Made by a program: the position numbers and the translations under genes
Shown here: piece after piece, positions 27,101 to 37,496 of the stretch
How the letters are laid out: the number at the start of each line of letters is the position of its first letter
Numbering within the stretch: position 1 is the first letter of the stretch
NCBI GenBank assembly: GCA_963680875.1
Contig: OY804577.1
Coordinates: 102,373,906 to 102,437,905 of the forward strand
DNA from: Bathymodiolus brooksi
Lineage: Eukaryota > Mollusca > Bivalvia > Mytilida > Modiolidae
Reading direction: 5' to 3'
Length of the DNA stretch: 64,000 nt
The notes under the pieces: generated by a model
Databases searched by the model: none
Told to the model about the DNA's origin: nothing
What the model saw: the letters and a program-made list of their open reading frames with translations, nothing else

Positions 27101-30100
27101 GTATTTACAGCTAGCTCTATGCATGTTGTATAATGTATTTACAGCTAGCTCTATGTTTGTTTTATAATGTATTTACAGCTAGCTCTATGTATAATTTATA
27201 ATGTATTTACAGCTAGCTCTATGTATGTTTTATAATGTATTTACAGCTAGCTCTATGTATGTTTTATAATGTATTTACAGCTAGCTCTATGTATAATTTA
27301 TAATGTATTTACAGCTAGCTCTATGTATGTTTTATAATGTATTTACAGCTAGCTCTATGCATGTTTTATAATGTATTTACAGCTAGCTCTATGCATTTTG
27401 TATAATTTATTTACAGCTAGCTCTATGCATGTTGTATAATGTATTTACAGCTAGCTCTATGCATGTTTTATAATGTATTTACAGCTAGCTCTATGTATGT
27501 TTTATATTGTATTTACAGCTAGCTCTATGTTTGTTTTATAATGTATTTACAGCTAGCTCTATGTATAATTTATAATGTATTTACAGCTAGCTCTATGTAT
27601 GTTTTATAATGTATTTACAGCTAGCTCTATGTATGTTTTATAATGTATTTACAGCTAGCTCTATGTATAATTTATAATGTATTTACAGCTAGCTCTATGT
27701 ATGTTTTATAATGTATTTACAGCTAGCTCTATGTATGTTTTATAATGTATTTACAGCTAGCTCTATGCATGTTTTATAATGTATTTACAGCTAGCTCTAT
27801 GTATGTTTTATAATGTATTTACAGCTAGCTCTATGTATAATTTATAATGTATTTACAGCTAGCTCTATGTATGTTTTATAATGTATTTACAGCTAGCTCT
27901 ATGTATGTTTTATAATGTATTTACAGCTAGCTCTATGCATGTTTTATAATGTATTTACAGCTAGCTCTATGTATGTTTTATAATGTATTTACAGCTAGCT
28001 CTATGTATAATTTATAATGTATTTACAGCTAGCTCTATGTATGTTTTATAATATATTTACAGCTAGCTCTATGCATGTTTTATAATATATTTACAGCTAG
28101 CTCTATGTATGTTTTATAATGTATTTACAGCTAGCTCTATGTATGTTTTATAATATATTTACAGCTAGCTCTATGCATGTTTTATAATGTATTTACAGCT
28201 AGCTCTATGTATGTTTTATAATGTATTTACAGCTAGCTCTATGTATGTTTTATAATGTATTTACAGCTAGCTCTATGCATGTTTTATAATGTATTTACAG
28301 CTAACTCTATGTATGTTTTATAATGTATTTACAGCTAGCTCTATGTATGTTTTATAATATATTTACAGCTAGCTCTATGCATGTTTTATAATATATTTAC
28401 AGCTAGCTCTATGTATGTTTTATAATGTATTTACAGCTAGCTCTATGTATGTTTTATAATATATTTACAGCTAGCTCTATGCATGTTTTATAATGTATTT
28501 ACAGCTAGCTCTATGTATGTTTTATAATGTATTTACAGCTAGCTCTATGCATGTTTTATAATGTATTTACAGCTAGCTCTATGTATGTTTTATAATGTAT
28601 TTACAGCTAGCTCTATGTATGTTTTATAATATATTTACAGCTAGCTCTATGTATGTTTTATAATGTATTTACAGCTAACTCTATGTATGTTTTATAATGT
28701 ATTTACAGCTAGCTCTATGCATGTTTTATAATGTATTTACAGCTAGCTCTATGTATGTTGTATAATGTATTTACAGCTAGCTCTATGTATGTTTTATAAT
28801 GTATTTACAGCTAGCTCTATGCATGTTTTATAATATATTTACAGCTAATTCTATGTATGTTTTATAATGTATTTACAGCTAGCTCTATGTATGTTTTATA
28901 ATATATTTACAGCTAGCTCTATGTATGTTTTATAATGTATTTACAGCTAACTCTATGTATGTTTTATAATGTATTTACAGCTAGCTCTATGCATGTTTTA
29001 TAATGTATTTACAGCTAGCTCTATGTATGTTTTATAATGTATTTACAGCTAGCTCTATGTATGTTTTATAATGTATTTACAGCTAGCTCTATGTATGTTT
29101 TATAATGTATTTACAGCTAGCTCTATGTATGTTTTATAATATATTTACAGCTAGCTCTATGTATGTTTTATAATGTATTTACAGCTAGCTCTATGTATGT
29201 TTTATAATATATTTACAGCTAGCTCTATGTATGTTTTATAATGTATTTACAGCTAGCTCTATGTATGTTTTATAATATATTTACAGCTAGCTCTATGTAT
29301 GTTATATAATGTATTTACAGCTAGCTCTATGTATGTTTTATAATATATTTACAGCTAGCTCTATGTATGTTTTATAATGTATTTACAGCTAGCTCTGTAT
29401 GTTTTATAATGTATTTACAGCTAGCTCTATGTATGTTTTATAATGTATTTACAGCTAGCTCTATGTATGTTTTATAATATATTTACAGCTAGCTCTATGT
29501 ATGTTTTATAATATATTTACAGCTAGCTCTATGTATGTTTTATAATGTATTTACAGCTAGCTCTATGTATGTTTTATAATGTATTTACAGCTAGCTCTAT
29601 GTATGTTTTATAATATATTTACAGCTAGCTCTATGTATGTTTTATAATGTATTTACAGCTAACTCTATGTATGTTTTATAATATATTTACAGCTAGCTCT
29701 ATGTATGTTTTATAATGTATTTACAGCTAGCTCTATGTATGTTTTATAATGTATTTACAGCTAGCTCTATGTATGTTTTATAATATATTTACAGCTAGCT
29801 CTATGTATGTTTTATAATATATTTACAGCTAGCTCTATGTATGTTTTATAATATATTTACAGCTAGCTCTATGTATGTTTTATAATGTATTTACAGCTAG
29901 CTCTGTATGTTTTATAATGTATTTACAGCTAGCTCTATGTATGTTTTATAATGTATTTACAGCTAGCTCTATGTATGTTTTATAATATATTTACAGCTAG
30001 CTCTATGTATGTTTTATAATATATTTACAGCTAGCTCTATGTATGTTTTATAATGTATTTACAGCTAGCTCTATGTATGTTTTATAATATATTTACAGCT

Positions 30101-30254
30101 AGCTCTATGTATGTTTTATAATATATTTACAGCTAGCTCTATGTTTGTTTTATAATGTATTTACAGCTAGCTCTATGTATGTTTTATAATGTATTTACAG
30201 CTAGCTCTATGTATGTTTTATAATGTATTTACAGCTAGCTCTATGTATGTTTTA
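12143..30254. repeat. 34-bp satellite array, about 530 copies
   Basis: Unit: tttacagctagctctatg then tatgttttataatgta, period 34 (for example 29045 and 29079). It fills 18.1 kb of one intron. Variants include gctaactct, gctagttct, atgcatg, a gctctgtatg unit shortened by 3 bp, and tttgcagtaagctc. Composition changes along the array: 12.1-25.3 kb is a mixture with long repeated blocks (the marker ctatgaatgtgttataatg recurs near 14580, 18161, 19585, 21180, 23352 and 25213); 25.3-26.3 kb is rich in ttgtataatg; 26.3-28.0 kb in ataatttataatg; and 28.0-30.25 kb in ataatatattt. Each unit carries the palindrome agctagct and a ttacag acceptor-like motif. Unrelated to the neighbouring 40-bp unit. Confidence 0.97.
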
Positions 30255-30824
30255 TTTCTATTGCACTTTCTATTCTTTTGTTTATTATAAACTGCTTTAG
30301 TTTAGCCATTGTAAGTAACCCACAGCTGATCACAGCCTTGATTACTCTCCGCTCATCACCCATGTGTCAACTGACAGAGAAATCCTCTTAGTCATATGAT
30401 CATTTTAAAACACTTTGATAAGTCCTGACAACTGTCTTTATAGCCAATAAAATCACAGCTTTTAGATGTATCTATAATAAGGAAGGAATTCCTTGCAAAT
30501 TATGGGAGCCCCATTTTTCTCTATAGCTTTTTCACCTCAAAGAAGGAGATTACTATTACTAGTCTTTTTTTCAATGAAACGAGGCTTTCTCATCCAGATG
30601 ATCCACAGGTAGTGAGTGAAGCGTGATCAGATGTGTGTTACTGACGATGTAGTTTAACAGGATGTTTATTTGAACAAGAATAATTTAATTATAGAGATTT
30701 TAAATATCACAAACTAACAATTTTTGTATATATTTTTTATATATGAAAAGAATGATTGTATCTCTTTGTTTTAATCATGTTTTAAGGTTTTTGTGGAGAC
30801 CTGTTCCTTTTCTTTAAAAAAACT
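30255..30824. other. Intronic sequence after the 34-bp array; nothing recognised
   Basis: Sequence with ordinary AT-rich composition. Features such as ccaataaaatcacagc near 30447 are present but do not make a recognisable gene element. Confidence 0.5.
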
Positions 30825-31439
30825 GACAAAAAAAGTGGACAAAAACTAGGATTGAAGAATGAATTATTGTTTTATATGTCACAATAAGTAAAATGTTAAA
30901 ATTGTTCAATTTAAAAAAAAGGAAGACAATAACACTCAGTTAGATAATACATTTTTATTTCGAGAGAAAATAAAAAAAATTTAGACCTACATATATTATT
31001 CATATTGAAGTTTCTGAGAAATTATTTCTTAGCTAATTACTTTATAATTCGTTTAGGGAAGAAAGAAAAAACACTAATTTTTTAAACAAAATCTTAGACA
31101 ATAAGCCTTTGACAAAATGTAGATTTCATTATGTATTTTAAGATGTGGTTTCTATTTTGACATATGTTTCACAAGATTGGATGTCATGACAAAACGTTTG
31201 AATGCAGAGAAACATAATCCAATGTTACATTGTAATGTTGTTACCTGTTGGAATTATAATGTATATAATTGTCCCATTGCCTTCCACCTCCACAATGTGA
31301 TTGATTTTACCTAATTATTTAACTTATTCCGTGATTAATTTTATCTAATTATTTAACTTATTCTGTTAACGTGGGAGAATTTGTCTACTATTTTTATACT
31401 GACAATACTGTTAATTTCTGCAATTCAATCTTTTTTCAG

Positions 31440-31490
31440 ACTCAGATGGCACATCTACACCTACACCTTCTGAAGTGCAACAACCACATA
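31440..31490 (+). CDS. Exon F: acidic/Thr-Pro linker, original copy
   Basis: Fifty-one bases, acceptor cttttttcag, donor gtatgt, phase 1 at both ends. With the G of exon E it gives Asp, then SDGTSTPTPSEVQQPH: a low-complexity, probably disordered linker. It is duplicated as exon H. Its place after the PHD finger is inferred from phase alone, across a 22.5-kb intron; skipped or additional exons cannot be excluded. Confidence 0.55.
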
Positions 31491-31729
31491 GTATGTAAAT
31501 TCTGTTCAGATTATTTTCTATATATGTCTATATCTCAATATATACTGACAAAAACTATGATTGAAGAATGAATATTATTTTTAATATATGCACAATTATA
31601 AAGTAAAATGTAAAAATGGTTAAATTAGAAAAATAGCACTCAATTAGATAATATGTTTTTATTTCCAGAGAAAATCATTTTGTTGTTTTTAGACCTAATA
31701 TATTTATTCATATTTGATTTTTTTTTAAG

Positions 31730-31768
31730 GCACACATGACAAAGATGAAGAAAAAGAATTGTCTGATG
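31730..31768 (+). CDS. Exon G: short acidic exon
   Basis: Thirty-nine bases, acceptor gattttttttttaag, donor gtatgt, phase 1-1. It encodes THDKDEEKELSD plus split codons, a highly charged linker. Symmetrical phase means it could be skipped without changing the frame. Confidence 0.5.
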
Positions 31769-32177
31769 GTATGTAACTGAATTTATATCACAGAGAATAT
31801 GGGTAAAATGTAGCTGAAACAATGTATATAATAAAACAAGCAATGTAACAGCACTTTCATTATAAAATCACCACATGTCCTTCATTAATGAGTATGTGCT
31901 CAAGTCTAAGACGACTTATATCATTGATCACCTAAATTCATTGTTTAATGTTACATTTGTGCTTATTAATCCCAAGAAAAAACTTTGGACAAATCAACAA
32001 ATAATAAGACATTATCAGTTACAGGCACTTACCTTGATAAAAAATAGTGTAGTAAATCTGTTCAAGTTATCATTTTTATAGATAAAAGAAAACAAGCTGA
32101 TTATTTCCATTAGAGAATTTGTCTACTATTATTATACTGGCAATACTGTTAATTTCTGCAATTCAATTTTTTTCCAG

Positions 32178-32207
32178 ACTCAGATGGCACATCTGCACAA
32201 ACACACG
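32178..32207 (+). CDS. Exon H: duplicate of exon F
   Basis: Thirty bases, acceptor ttttttccag, donor gtatgt, phase 1-1. It encodes SDGTSAQTH after a split Asp; the first six residues equal exon F and the rest has diverged and shortened. Both splice sites were duplicated with it. Confidence 0.55.
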
Positions 32208-32261
32208 GTATGTAAATTCTGTTCAGATTATTTTCTATTTATATTTCTCAATAAACCATTG

Positions 32262-32544
32262 AAGGCTCCGGATGGCTCAATGAGTTAGGTAGTTGGATTA
32301 CCTAACAACTCATACAAGCCTATCACCAATACGGCGTGGGTTCACGTCCGTCTTTGTACATTACAAAAAAAAGTGCACTCGACTCGCAGCCGCAAGTGAT
32401 AAAGTTTACCAGTTGCTTGCCCATGGTTGGTGGGTTTCTCCTGGTACTCTGGCTTCTTCCACCACTAAATCTGGTCGCCACGATATAGCTGAAATATTAC
32501 TGAAAGTGTCGTTAAAACACAAAAAATCAAATCAAATCATCATT
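32262..32544 (+). mobile_element. tRNA-derived SINE (type 2) with 12-bp target duplication
   Basis: The head carries A box-like tggctcaatgag (32274) and B box-like ggttcacgtcc (32339); the tail is gccacgatatagctgaaa..gtgtcgttaaaacac followed by a caaat-type simple end. It is flanked by aataaaccattg at 32250-32261 and again at 32545-32556, a perfect 12-bp target-site duplication, so the insertion is complete and fairly recent. It lies between exons H and I in sense orientation. An apparent 128-codon ORF at 32293-32679 runs through the SINE and is not a gene. Confidence 0.9.
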
Positions 32545-32847
32545 AATAAACCATTGCAAATACGTATGTATACAGAATTACAAAAATATTTAGAAATATA
32601 TACAGTAACAGGTAAACAGAAATGGACACTGATTAGCCTGGAGCACACAGATCTTTTATTTTTAGCTTTTATAATTTAGCATAACTTTAAAATATTTGGC
32701 AGTTTTCTAAAGTATCAGCATTATAATATATAATAGAATTCATCTCCAATGTCATTTGTGTCACAAAAGAACTCATTGTGCTCATTGAATATTGTATTAC
32801 AAGATGTCAAATGAAAATATCAAATAATCTGTTTTATTTCTAAATAG

Positions 32848-32925
32848 ATGACAGTCAGGATCCAACTACAAAACAACCAATACTAAAGCGGTTTAAAAAT
32901 ATGCTAAAAAAGGGGAAAAATAAAG
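32848..32925 (+). CDS. Exon I: basic C-terminal segment
   Basis: Seventy-eight bases, acceptor tttctaaatag, donor gtaaaa, phase 1-1. It encodes DSQDPTTKQPILKRFKNMLK then KGKNK. The Lys/Arg-rich stretch could act as a nuclear localisation signal, which would suit a PHD-finger protein; this is inference. Confidence 0.6.
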
Positions 32926-33288
32926 GTAAAATATATAGAATAAAAAACATGTTTTCAATTGTTTTTATTGGGAACATTAGATAGTTAGGTTATTGTCAGA
33001 TTGTACAAGTTATTCATATTAATTGAATGAAGATCATACATCAGAATTATGAAGTTATAATATACACACCACGTTTACATATTAAGAAAAGTTTGAAGAT
33101 ACCAAAAGGAAATATTAAGCCGTCTATCGCAGGAAACAGTACAGTAATTGGCCAGATGGAAAAGGATACAAAGACAAACGGTTGATAAAACATTAATCCA
33201 TTATGATAATGACCATCGTGATATAACTGATATTGATGGAAGTTTAACATTAACACTTACATTCTTATCTATCAACTTTTTTTTTCAG
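32926..33288. other. Intron I-J; nothing recognised
   Basis: AT-rich intron ending in a strong pyrimidine tract (aactttttttttcag) at 33288. No repeat family recognised. Confidence 0.5.
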
Positions 33289-33308
33289 GAAGAAAATGGC
33301 TACGATGA
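33289..33308 (+). CDS. Exon J: last codons and stop
   Basis: With the G from exon I this reads G-R-K-W-L-R and TGA at 33306-33308. The frame follows from all preceding junctions being phase 1. A second frame of the same exon is open for 15 codons (ENGYDECLVVIARL) but would need a phase-0 upstream donor, which exon I does not give. The exon probably continues as untranslated sequence to a good donor tgcgttgat|gtaagt at 33439/33440. Confidence 0.5.
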
Positions 33309-33439
33309 GTGTTTGGTTGTCATAGCCCGACTGTAACTGGCTGATAAATTTTTGTGTTGATGCTCCCAAATATTTGGTTTGAGGATGGAAGTTTTCCAGA
33401 AATTTGTAGAACACACAAGAATTAGTACTATGCGTTGAT
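33309..33439 (+). other. Putative 3' untranslated part of exon J
   Basis: Non-coding continuation of exon J up to a strong gtaagt donor at 33440. If that donor is used, untranslated exons lie further downstream; candidates with acceptors are at 34638 and 36706. No AATAAA near 33439 marks an end. Confidence 0.35.
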
Positions 33440-33542
33440 GTAAGTATTAAAATACGAACACAACAAAGGTAATTATTTAATATAAATGTTTCTGTGAAGA
33501 TATACTCAGCAGTAAATTTACTACAGAGTCATTTTACTCTAT

Positions 33543-34214
33543 ACTTACGTGGCCTTCTTGTGCTTGCTCTATGGTGTGAGTTTGTCTCATCATTGAAGAC
33601 TTACGTGGCCTTCTTGTGCTTGCTCTATAGTGTGAGTTTGTATCATCATTGAAGACTTACGTGGCCTTCTTGTTCTTGCTCTATGGTGTGAGTTTGTCTC
33701 ATCATTGAAGACTTACGTGGCCTTCTTGTGCTTGCTCTATAGTGTGAGTTTGTATCATCATTGAAGACTTACATGGCCTTCTTGTGCTTGCTCTATAGTG
33801 TGAGTTTGTATCATCATTGAAGACTTACATGGCCTTCTTGTGCTTGCTCTATGGTGTGAGTTTGTCTCATCATTGAAGACTTACGTGGCCTTCTTGTGCT
33901 TGCTCTATGGTGTGAGTTTGTATCATCATTGAAGACTTATGTGGCCTTCTTGTTCTTGCTCTATGGTGTGAGTTTGTCTCATCATTGAAGACTTACGTGG
34001 CCTTCTTGTGCTTGCTCTATGGTGTGAGTTTGTCTCATCATTGAAGACTTACGTGGCCTTCTTGTGCTTGCTCTATGGTGTGAGTTTGTATCATCATTGA
34101 AGACTTACATGGCCTTCTTGTGCTTGCTCTATGGTGTGAGTTTGTATCATCATTGAAGACTTACGTGGCCTTCTTGTGCTTGCTCTATGGTGTGAGTTTG
34201 TATCATCATTGAAG
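33543..34214. repeat. 56-bp tandem repeat, 12 copies
   Basis: Unit acttacgtggccttcttg + tgcttgctctatggtgtgag + tttgtctcatcattgaag repeats at 33543, 33599, 33655 and so on: 12 x 56 = 672 bp exactly, with no indels. Variants: acgtgg/acatgg/atgtgg, atggtg/atagtg, gtctca/gtatca, tgtgct/tgttct. The variants alternate, indicating copying of two-unit blocks. Confidence 0.97.
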
Positions 34215-34280
34215 ACCATACAGTGACCTATAATAGTATAGCTGTTATATTAATTTGATCTATATATCATAGGATATTGT

Positions 34281-34525
34281 CGGGTCCGTCGTGATTGTGA
34301 TCGTATGGTAGTTGGATCTACAACTACCTGTGCAATCGGTGCCTATTACCACTAAAGTTGTGAGTTCAAACTCTGTTCATGGTGAGGTTTACTTGATGCA
34401 ACATTATGTGATAAAGTTTGACAGTGACTTTGGGCAGGTCGGTGTGTTTTCTCCACCAATAAAACTTACCTCCACGATATAGCTGAAATATTGTTGAAAG
34501 TGGCATTAAACACCATAAACCCAAC
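34281..34525 (+). mobile_element. tRNA-derived SINE (type 3)
   Basis: The head contains cgtatggtagttggatct with acaactacctgtgcaatcg and a B box-like gagttcaaactct. The body has gataaagtttgacagtgact and the tail ccacgatatagctgaaata..gtggcattaaacacca. The same head type occurs inverted at 39437-39683. The upstream flank is repeated before the truncated SINE at 36395. Confidence 0.85.
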
Positions 34526-34637
34526 CAGCATAATTACCTCATATCTTTACTTTTTATACTCAATGTGATATAAAACATATATCAAAATAAATGGAAAATC
34601 ATATTTTATCATGTACCCTTTTCAATTTTCCACTTAG

Positions 34638-34751
34638 ATTATTGTGACGATGATGTAGACAAGTTAACAGATTACCTTTGACCTGCCCTAAAACTTGCTG
34701 CCACTGATGTGAAAAGGAATCCTTCAGAGTGGACTAGACTCAAATCAAACA
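34638..34751 (+). CDS. Candidate alternative 3' exon K (uncertain)
   Basis: Acceptor ttttccacttag, possible donor gttagt at 34752. If exon I spliced here instead of to J, the frame would give DYCDDDVDKLTDYL and a TGA at 34679-34681. The same frame stays open after that TGA (PALKLAATDVKRNPSEWTRL..) to the donor. It may therefore be an alternative last exon, a 3' untranslated exon, or a decayed coding exon. No function recognised. Confidence 0.3.
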
Positions 34752-34820
34752 GTTAGTATTGTCAGAAGTAACCACACATCAATGTGTTCATAATTATATA
34801 AAACAGAAATGAAGAAACTA

Positions 34821-36340
34821 CAGTCACAACAAACATCCAACAATATTAAACTCAAAACTACAGTCACAACAAACATCCAACAATATTAAACTCAAAACTA
34901 CAGTCACAACAAACATCCAACAATATTAAACTCAAAACTACAGTCACAACAAACATCCAACAATATTAAACTCAAAACTACAGTCACAACAAACATCCAA
35001 CAATATTAAACTCAAAACTACAGTCACAACAAACATCCAACAATATTAAACTCAAAACTACAGTCACAACAAACATCCAACAATATTAAACTCAAAACTA
35101 CAGTCACAACAAACATCCAACAATATTAAACTCAAAACTACAGTCACAACAAACATCCAACAATATTAAACTCAAAACTACAGTCACAACAAACATCCAA
35201 CAATATTAAACTCAAAACTACAGTCACAACAAACATCCAACAATATTAAACTCAAAACTACAGTCACAACAAACATCCAACAATATTAAACTCAAAACTA
35301 CAGTCACAACAAACATCCAACAATATTAAACTCAAAACTACAGTCACAACAAACATCCAACAATATTAAACTCAAACCTACAGTCACAACAAACATCCAA
35401 CAATATTAAACTCAAAACTACAGTCACAACAAACATCCAACAATATTAAACTCAAAACTACAGTCACAACAAACATCCAACAATATTAAACTCAAACCTA
35501 CAGTCACAACAAACATCCAACAATATTAAACTAAAAACTACAGTCACAACAAACATCCAACAATATTAAACTCAAAACTACAGTCACAACAAACATCCAA
35601 CAATATTAAACTCAAAACTACAGTCACAACAAACATCCAACAATATTAAACTCAAAACTACAGTCACAACAAACATCCAACAATATTAAACTCAAAACAA
35701 CAGTCACAACAAACATCCAACTATATTAAACTAAAAACTACAGTCACAACAAACATCCAACAATATTAAACTCAAAACTACAGTCACAACAAACATCCAA
35801 CAATATTAAACTCAAAACTACAGTCACAACAAACATCCAACAATATTAAACTCAAACCTACAGTCACAACAAACATCCAACTATATTAAACTAAAAACTA
35901 CAGTCACAACAAACATCCAACAATATTAAACTCAAAACTACAGTCACAACAAACATCCAACAATATTAAACTCAAAACTACAGTCACAACAAACATCCAA
36001 CAATATTAAACTCAAACCTACAGTCACAACAAACATCCAACAATATTAAACTCAAAACTACAGTCACAACAAACATCCAACAATATTAAACTCAAAACTA
36101 CAGTCACAACAAACATCCAACAATATTAAACTCAAAACTACAGTCACAACAAACATCCAACAATATTAAACTCAAAACTACAGTCACAACAAACATCCAA
36201 CAATATTAAACTCAAACCTACAGTCACAACAAACATCCAACAATATTAAACTAAAAACTACAGTCACAACAAACATCCAACAATATTAAACTCAAAACTA
36301 CAGTCACAACAAACATCCAACAATATTAAACTAAAAACTA
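34821..36340. repeat. 40-bp tandem repeat, exactly 38 copies
   Basis: Unit cagtcacaacaaacatccaa + caatattaaactcaaaacta; 1520 bp = 38 x 40 with no length change at all. Only a few substitutions occur (aaaccta, ctaaaa, ctatatt, aaaacaa) and these recur at intervals, the sign of very recent block copying. The unit is unrelated to the 40-bp unit at 10168. Such an array is expected to vary in copy number between individuals. Confidence 0.98.
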
Positions 36341-36394
36341 AAAGAAATATGAGTACATTGTTGTTATGTTAATTTTATCTATATTTCATTAGAT

Positions 36395-36557
36395 ATTGCA
36401 TTGTCTCATGCACATTTACCCGATATCCCTTCTTTCTATATTGTTGTGTGATCAAATTTTTCAGTGACTTGCGACAGGTCGCTGGTTTCCTCACCAATAA
36501 AACTGACCGCCACGATATAACTGAAATACTGTTGAAAGTGGCATTAAACACCATATA
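36395..36557 (+). mobile_element. SINE (type 3), head missing
   Basis: Contains gtgtgatcaaatttttcagt, cttgcgacaggtcgctggt, caccaataaaactgaccgcc, acgatataactgaaatactg and tgaaagtggcattaaacacc. The tRNA-like head is deleted. The 45 bp before it (ttgttatgttaattttatct, atatttcattagatattg) match the flank before the complete SINE at 34281, so this copy came by local duplication and not by independent insertion. Confidence 0.8.
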
Positions 36558-36705
36558 ATAAACCAAGCAACCATTTATAAATGGTATAAATTAAGTAACT
36601 TGTGAAACTACTCAATAGAATAAAGATAAATAAGAACTCCAGAATTCTGTTTAACAAAGTACAATTTTTATTCTTTTTTATAGTGATGCATTCATTTCAT
36701 TTCAG

Positions 36706-36749
36706 ATTTGAAAATCCTTCAACAGCAACATGGGAAGACATTAACATGA
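36706..36749 (+). CDS. Candidate 3' exon L (uncertain)
   Basis: Acceptor tttcatttcag. Joined to exon K the phase fits: NLKILQQQHGKTLT then TGA at 36747-36749. It runs straight into the 55-bp repeats, so those would form its 3' untranslated region. This is splice-site and phase evidence only. Confidence 0.25.
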
Positions 36750-37375
36750 CACTTATCAGTCATGGATTCAGAAGGGCGGGAAGGATGGGAAGAAATTAAC
36801 ATGAAACTTATCAGTCATGGATTCAGAAGGGCTGGAAGGATAGGAAGAAATTATCATGAAACTTATCAGTGATGGATTCAGAAGGGCTGGAAGGATAGGA
36901 AGAAATTAGCATGAAATTTATCAGTCATTGATTCAGAAGGACTTGAAGGATAGGGAGAAATTAGCATGAAACTTATCAGTCATGGATTCAGAAGGACTGG
37001 AAGGATGGCAAGAAATTAAATTCACATGCAACTTTTCATTCATGGATTCAGAAGGGCTGGAAGGATGGGAAGAAATTAACATGAAACACATCAGTCATGG
37101 ATTCAGAAGGGCTTGAAGGATGGGAAGAAATTAACATGAAACTTATCAGTCATGGATTCAGAAGAGCTGGAAGGATGGGAAGAAGTTAACATGCAACTTA
37201 TCAGTCATGGATTCAGAAGGGCTGGAAGGAGCATGAAACTTATCAGTCGTGGATTCAGTAGGGCTGGAAGGAGCATGAAACTTATCAGTCATGGATTCAG
37301 TAGGACTGGAAGGATCGGAAGAAATTAACATGAAACTTATCAGTCATGGTTTCAGAAGGGCTGGAGGGATTGATC
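36734..37375. repeat. 55-bp tandem repeat, about 12 copies
   Basis: Unit aacatgaaacttatcagtca + tggattcagaagggctgg + aaggatgggaagaaatt, first two copies 55 bp apart (catggattcag at 36761 and 36816). More diverged than the arrays at 33543 and 34821: there are indels, and two shortened units near 37220-37300 lack the gatgggaagaaatt part. Confidence 0.93.
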
Positions 37376-37496
37376 ACACATACAGAAGCAAGCATTACTT
37401 AAAAATAAGAAAAATGACAAGAGCCCAAGCTCATTATGATTTACTGCACAATTTTGTTTTAATGTTTTGTAAAAATATGGGACATTTTGTAGTAAG

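Larger units (their letters stand above)
30825..32260 (+). repeat. Local tandem duplication of ~0.72 kb containing an exon
   Basis: Two copies, about 30825-31535 and 31536-32260. Paired landmarks are aaaaactaggattgaagaat (30841) with aaaaactatgattgaagaat (31550); a tagataata..tttttatttc block; gagaatttgtctactatt (31376 and 32114); and actcagatggcacatct with its intron flanks (31440 and 32178), followed by gtatgtaaattctgttcag in both. Spacing is 709 bp at one end and 738 bp at the other, so small indels have accumulated. The duplication doubled exon F to give exon H; exon G has no intact counterpart in copy 1. Confidence 0.8.
3687..33308 (+). other. Gene model: Ulp1-like protease/PHD-finger protein, 5' incomplete
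   Basis: Ten exons (A-J: 3687-3784, 4494-4599, 5315-5408, 7650-7699, 8791-8896, 31440-31490, 31730-31768, 32178-32207, 32848-32925, 33289-33308) join with matching phases and no stop for 223 residues, then TGA. All introns are GT..AG, mostly gtaagt or gtatgt donors. Asp13, Gln56 and Cys62 have the spacing of yeast Ulp1 (Asp531, Gln574, Cys580), so the protein is probably a C48-family cysteine protease acting on ubiquitin-like modifiers. The matching His would fall four codons before exon A, outside the window. A PHD-type finger follows at residues 105-144 and a Lys-rich tail at 204-217. Ulp1-like domains also occur in some DNA transposons, but ten spliced exons with large introns favour a host gene. 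No start codon, promoter or transcript evidence is available here; the E-F junction across 22.5 kb is the weakest link. Confidence 0.72.

Noticed and set aside
12143..30254. Centromere.
   Set aside because: The array is within a putative intron and mixed with several other arrays; sequence alone gives no sign of centromere function.
32293..32679. A 128-codon ORF.
   Set aside because: It starts inside the tRNA-like head of the SINE and runs through its tail and the target duplication.
33289..33336. Reading exon J in the frame ENGYDECLVVIARL.
   Set aside because: All upstream exons end in phase 1, which gives GRKWLR and stop; no phase-0 donor was found to support the other frame.
34821..36340. 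CRISPR array.
   Set aside because: There are no unique spacers between repeats; units are contiguous and identical, in an animal genome.
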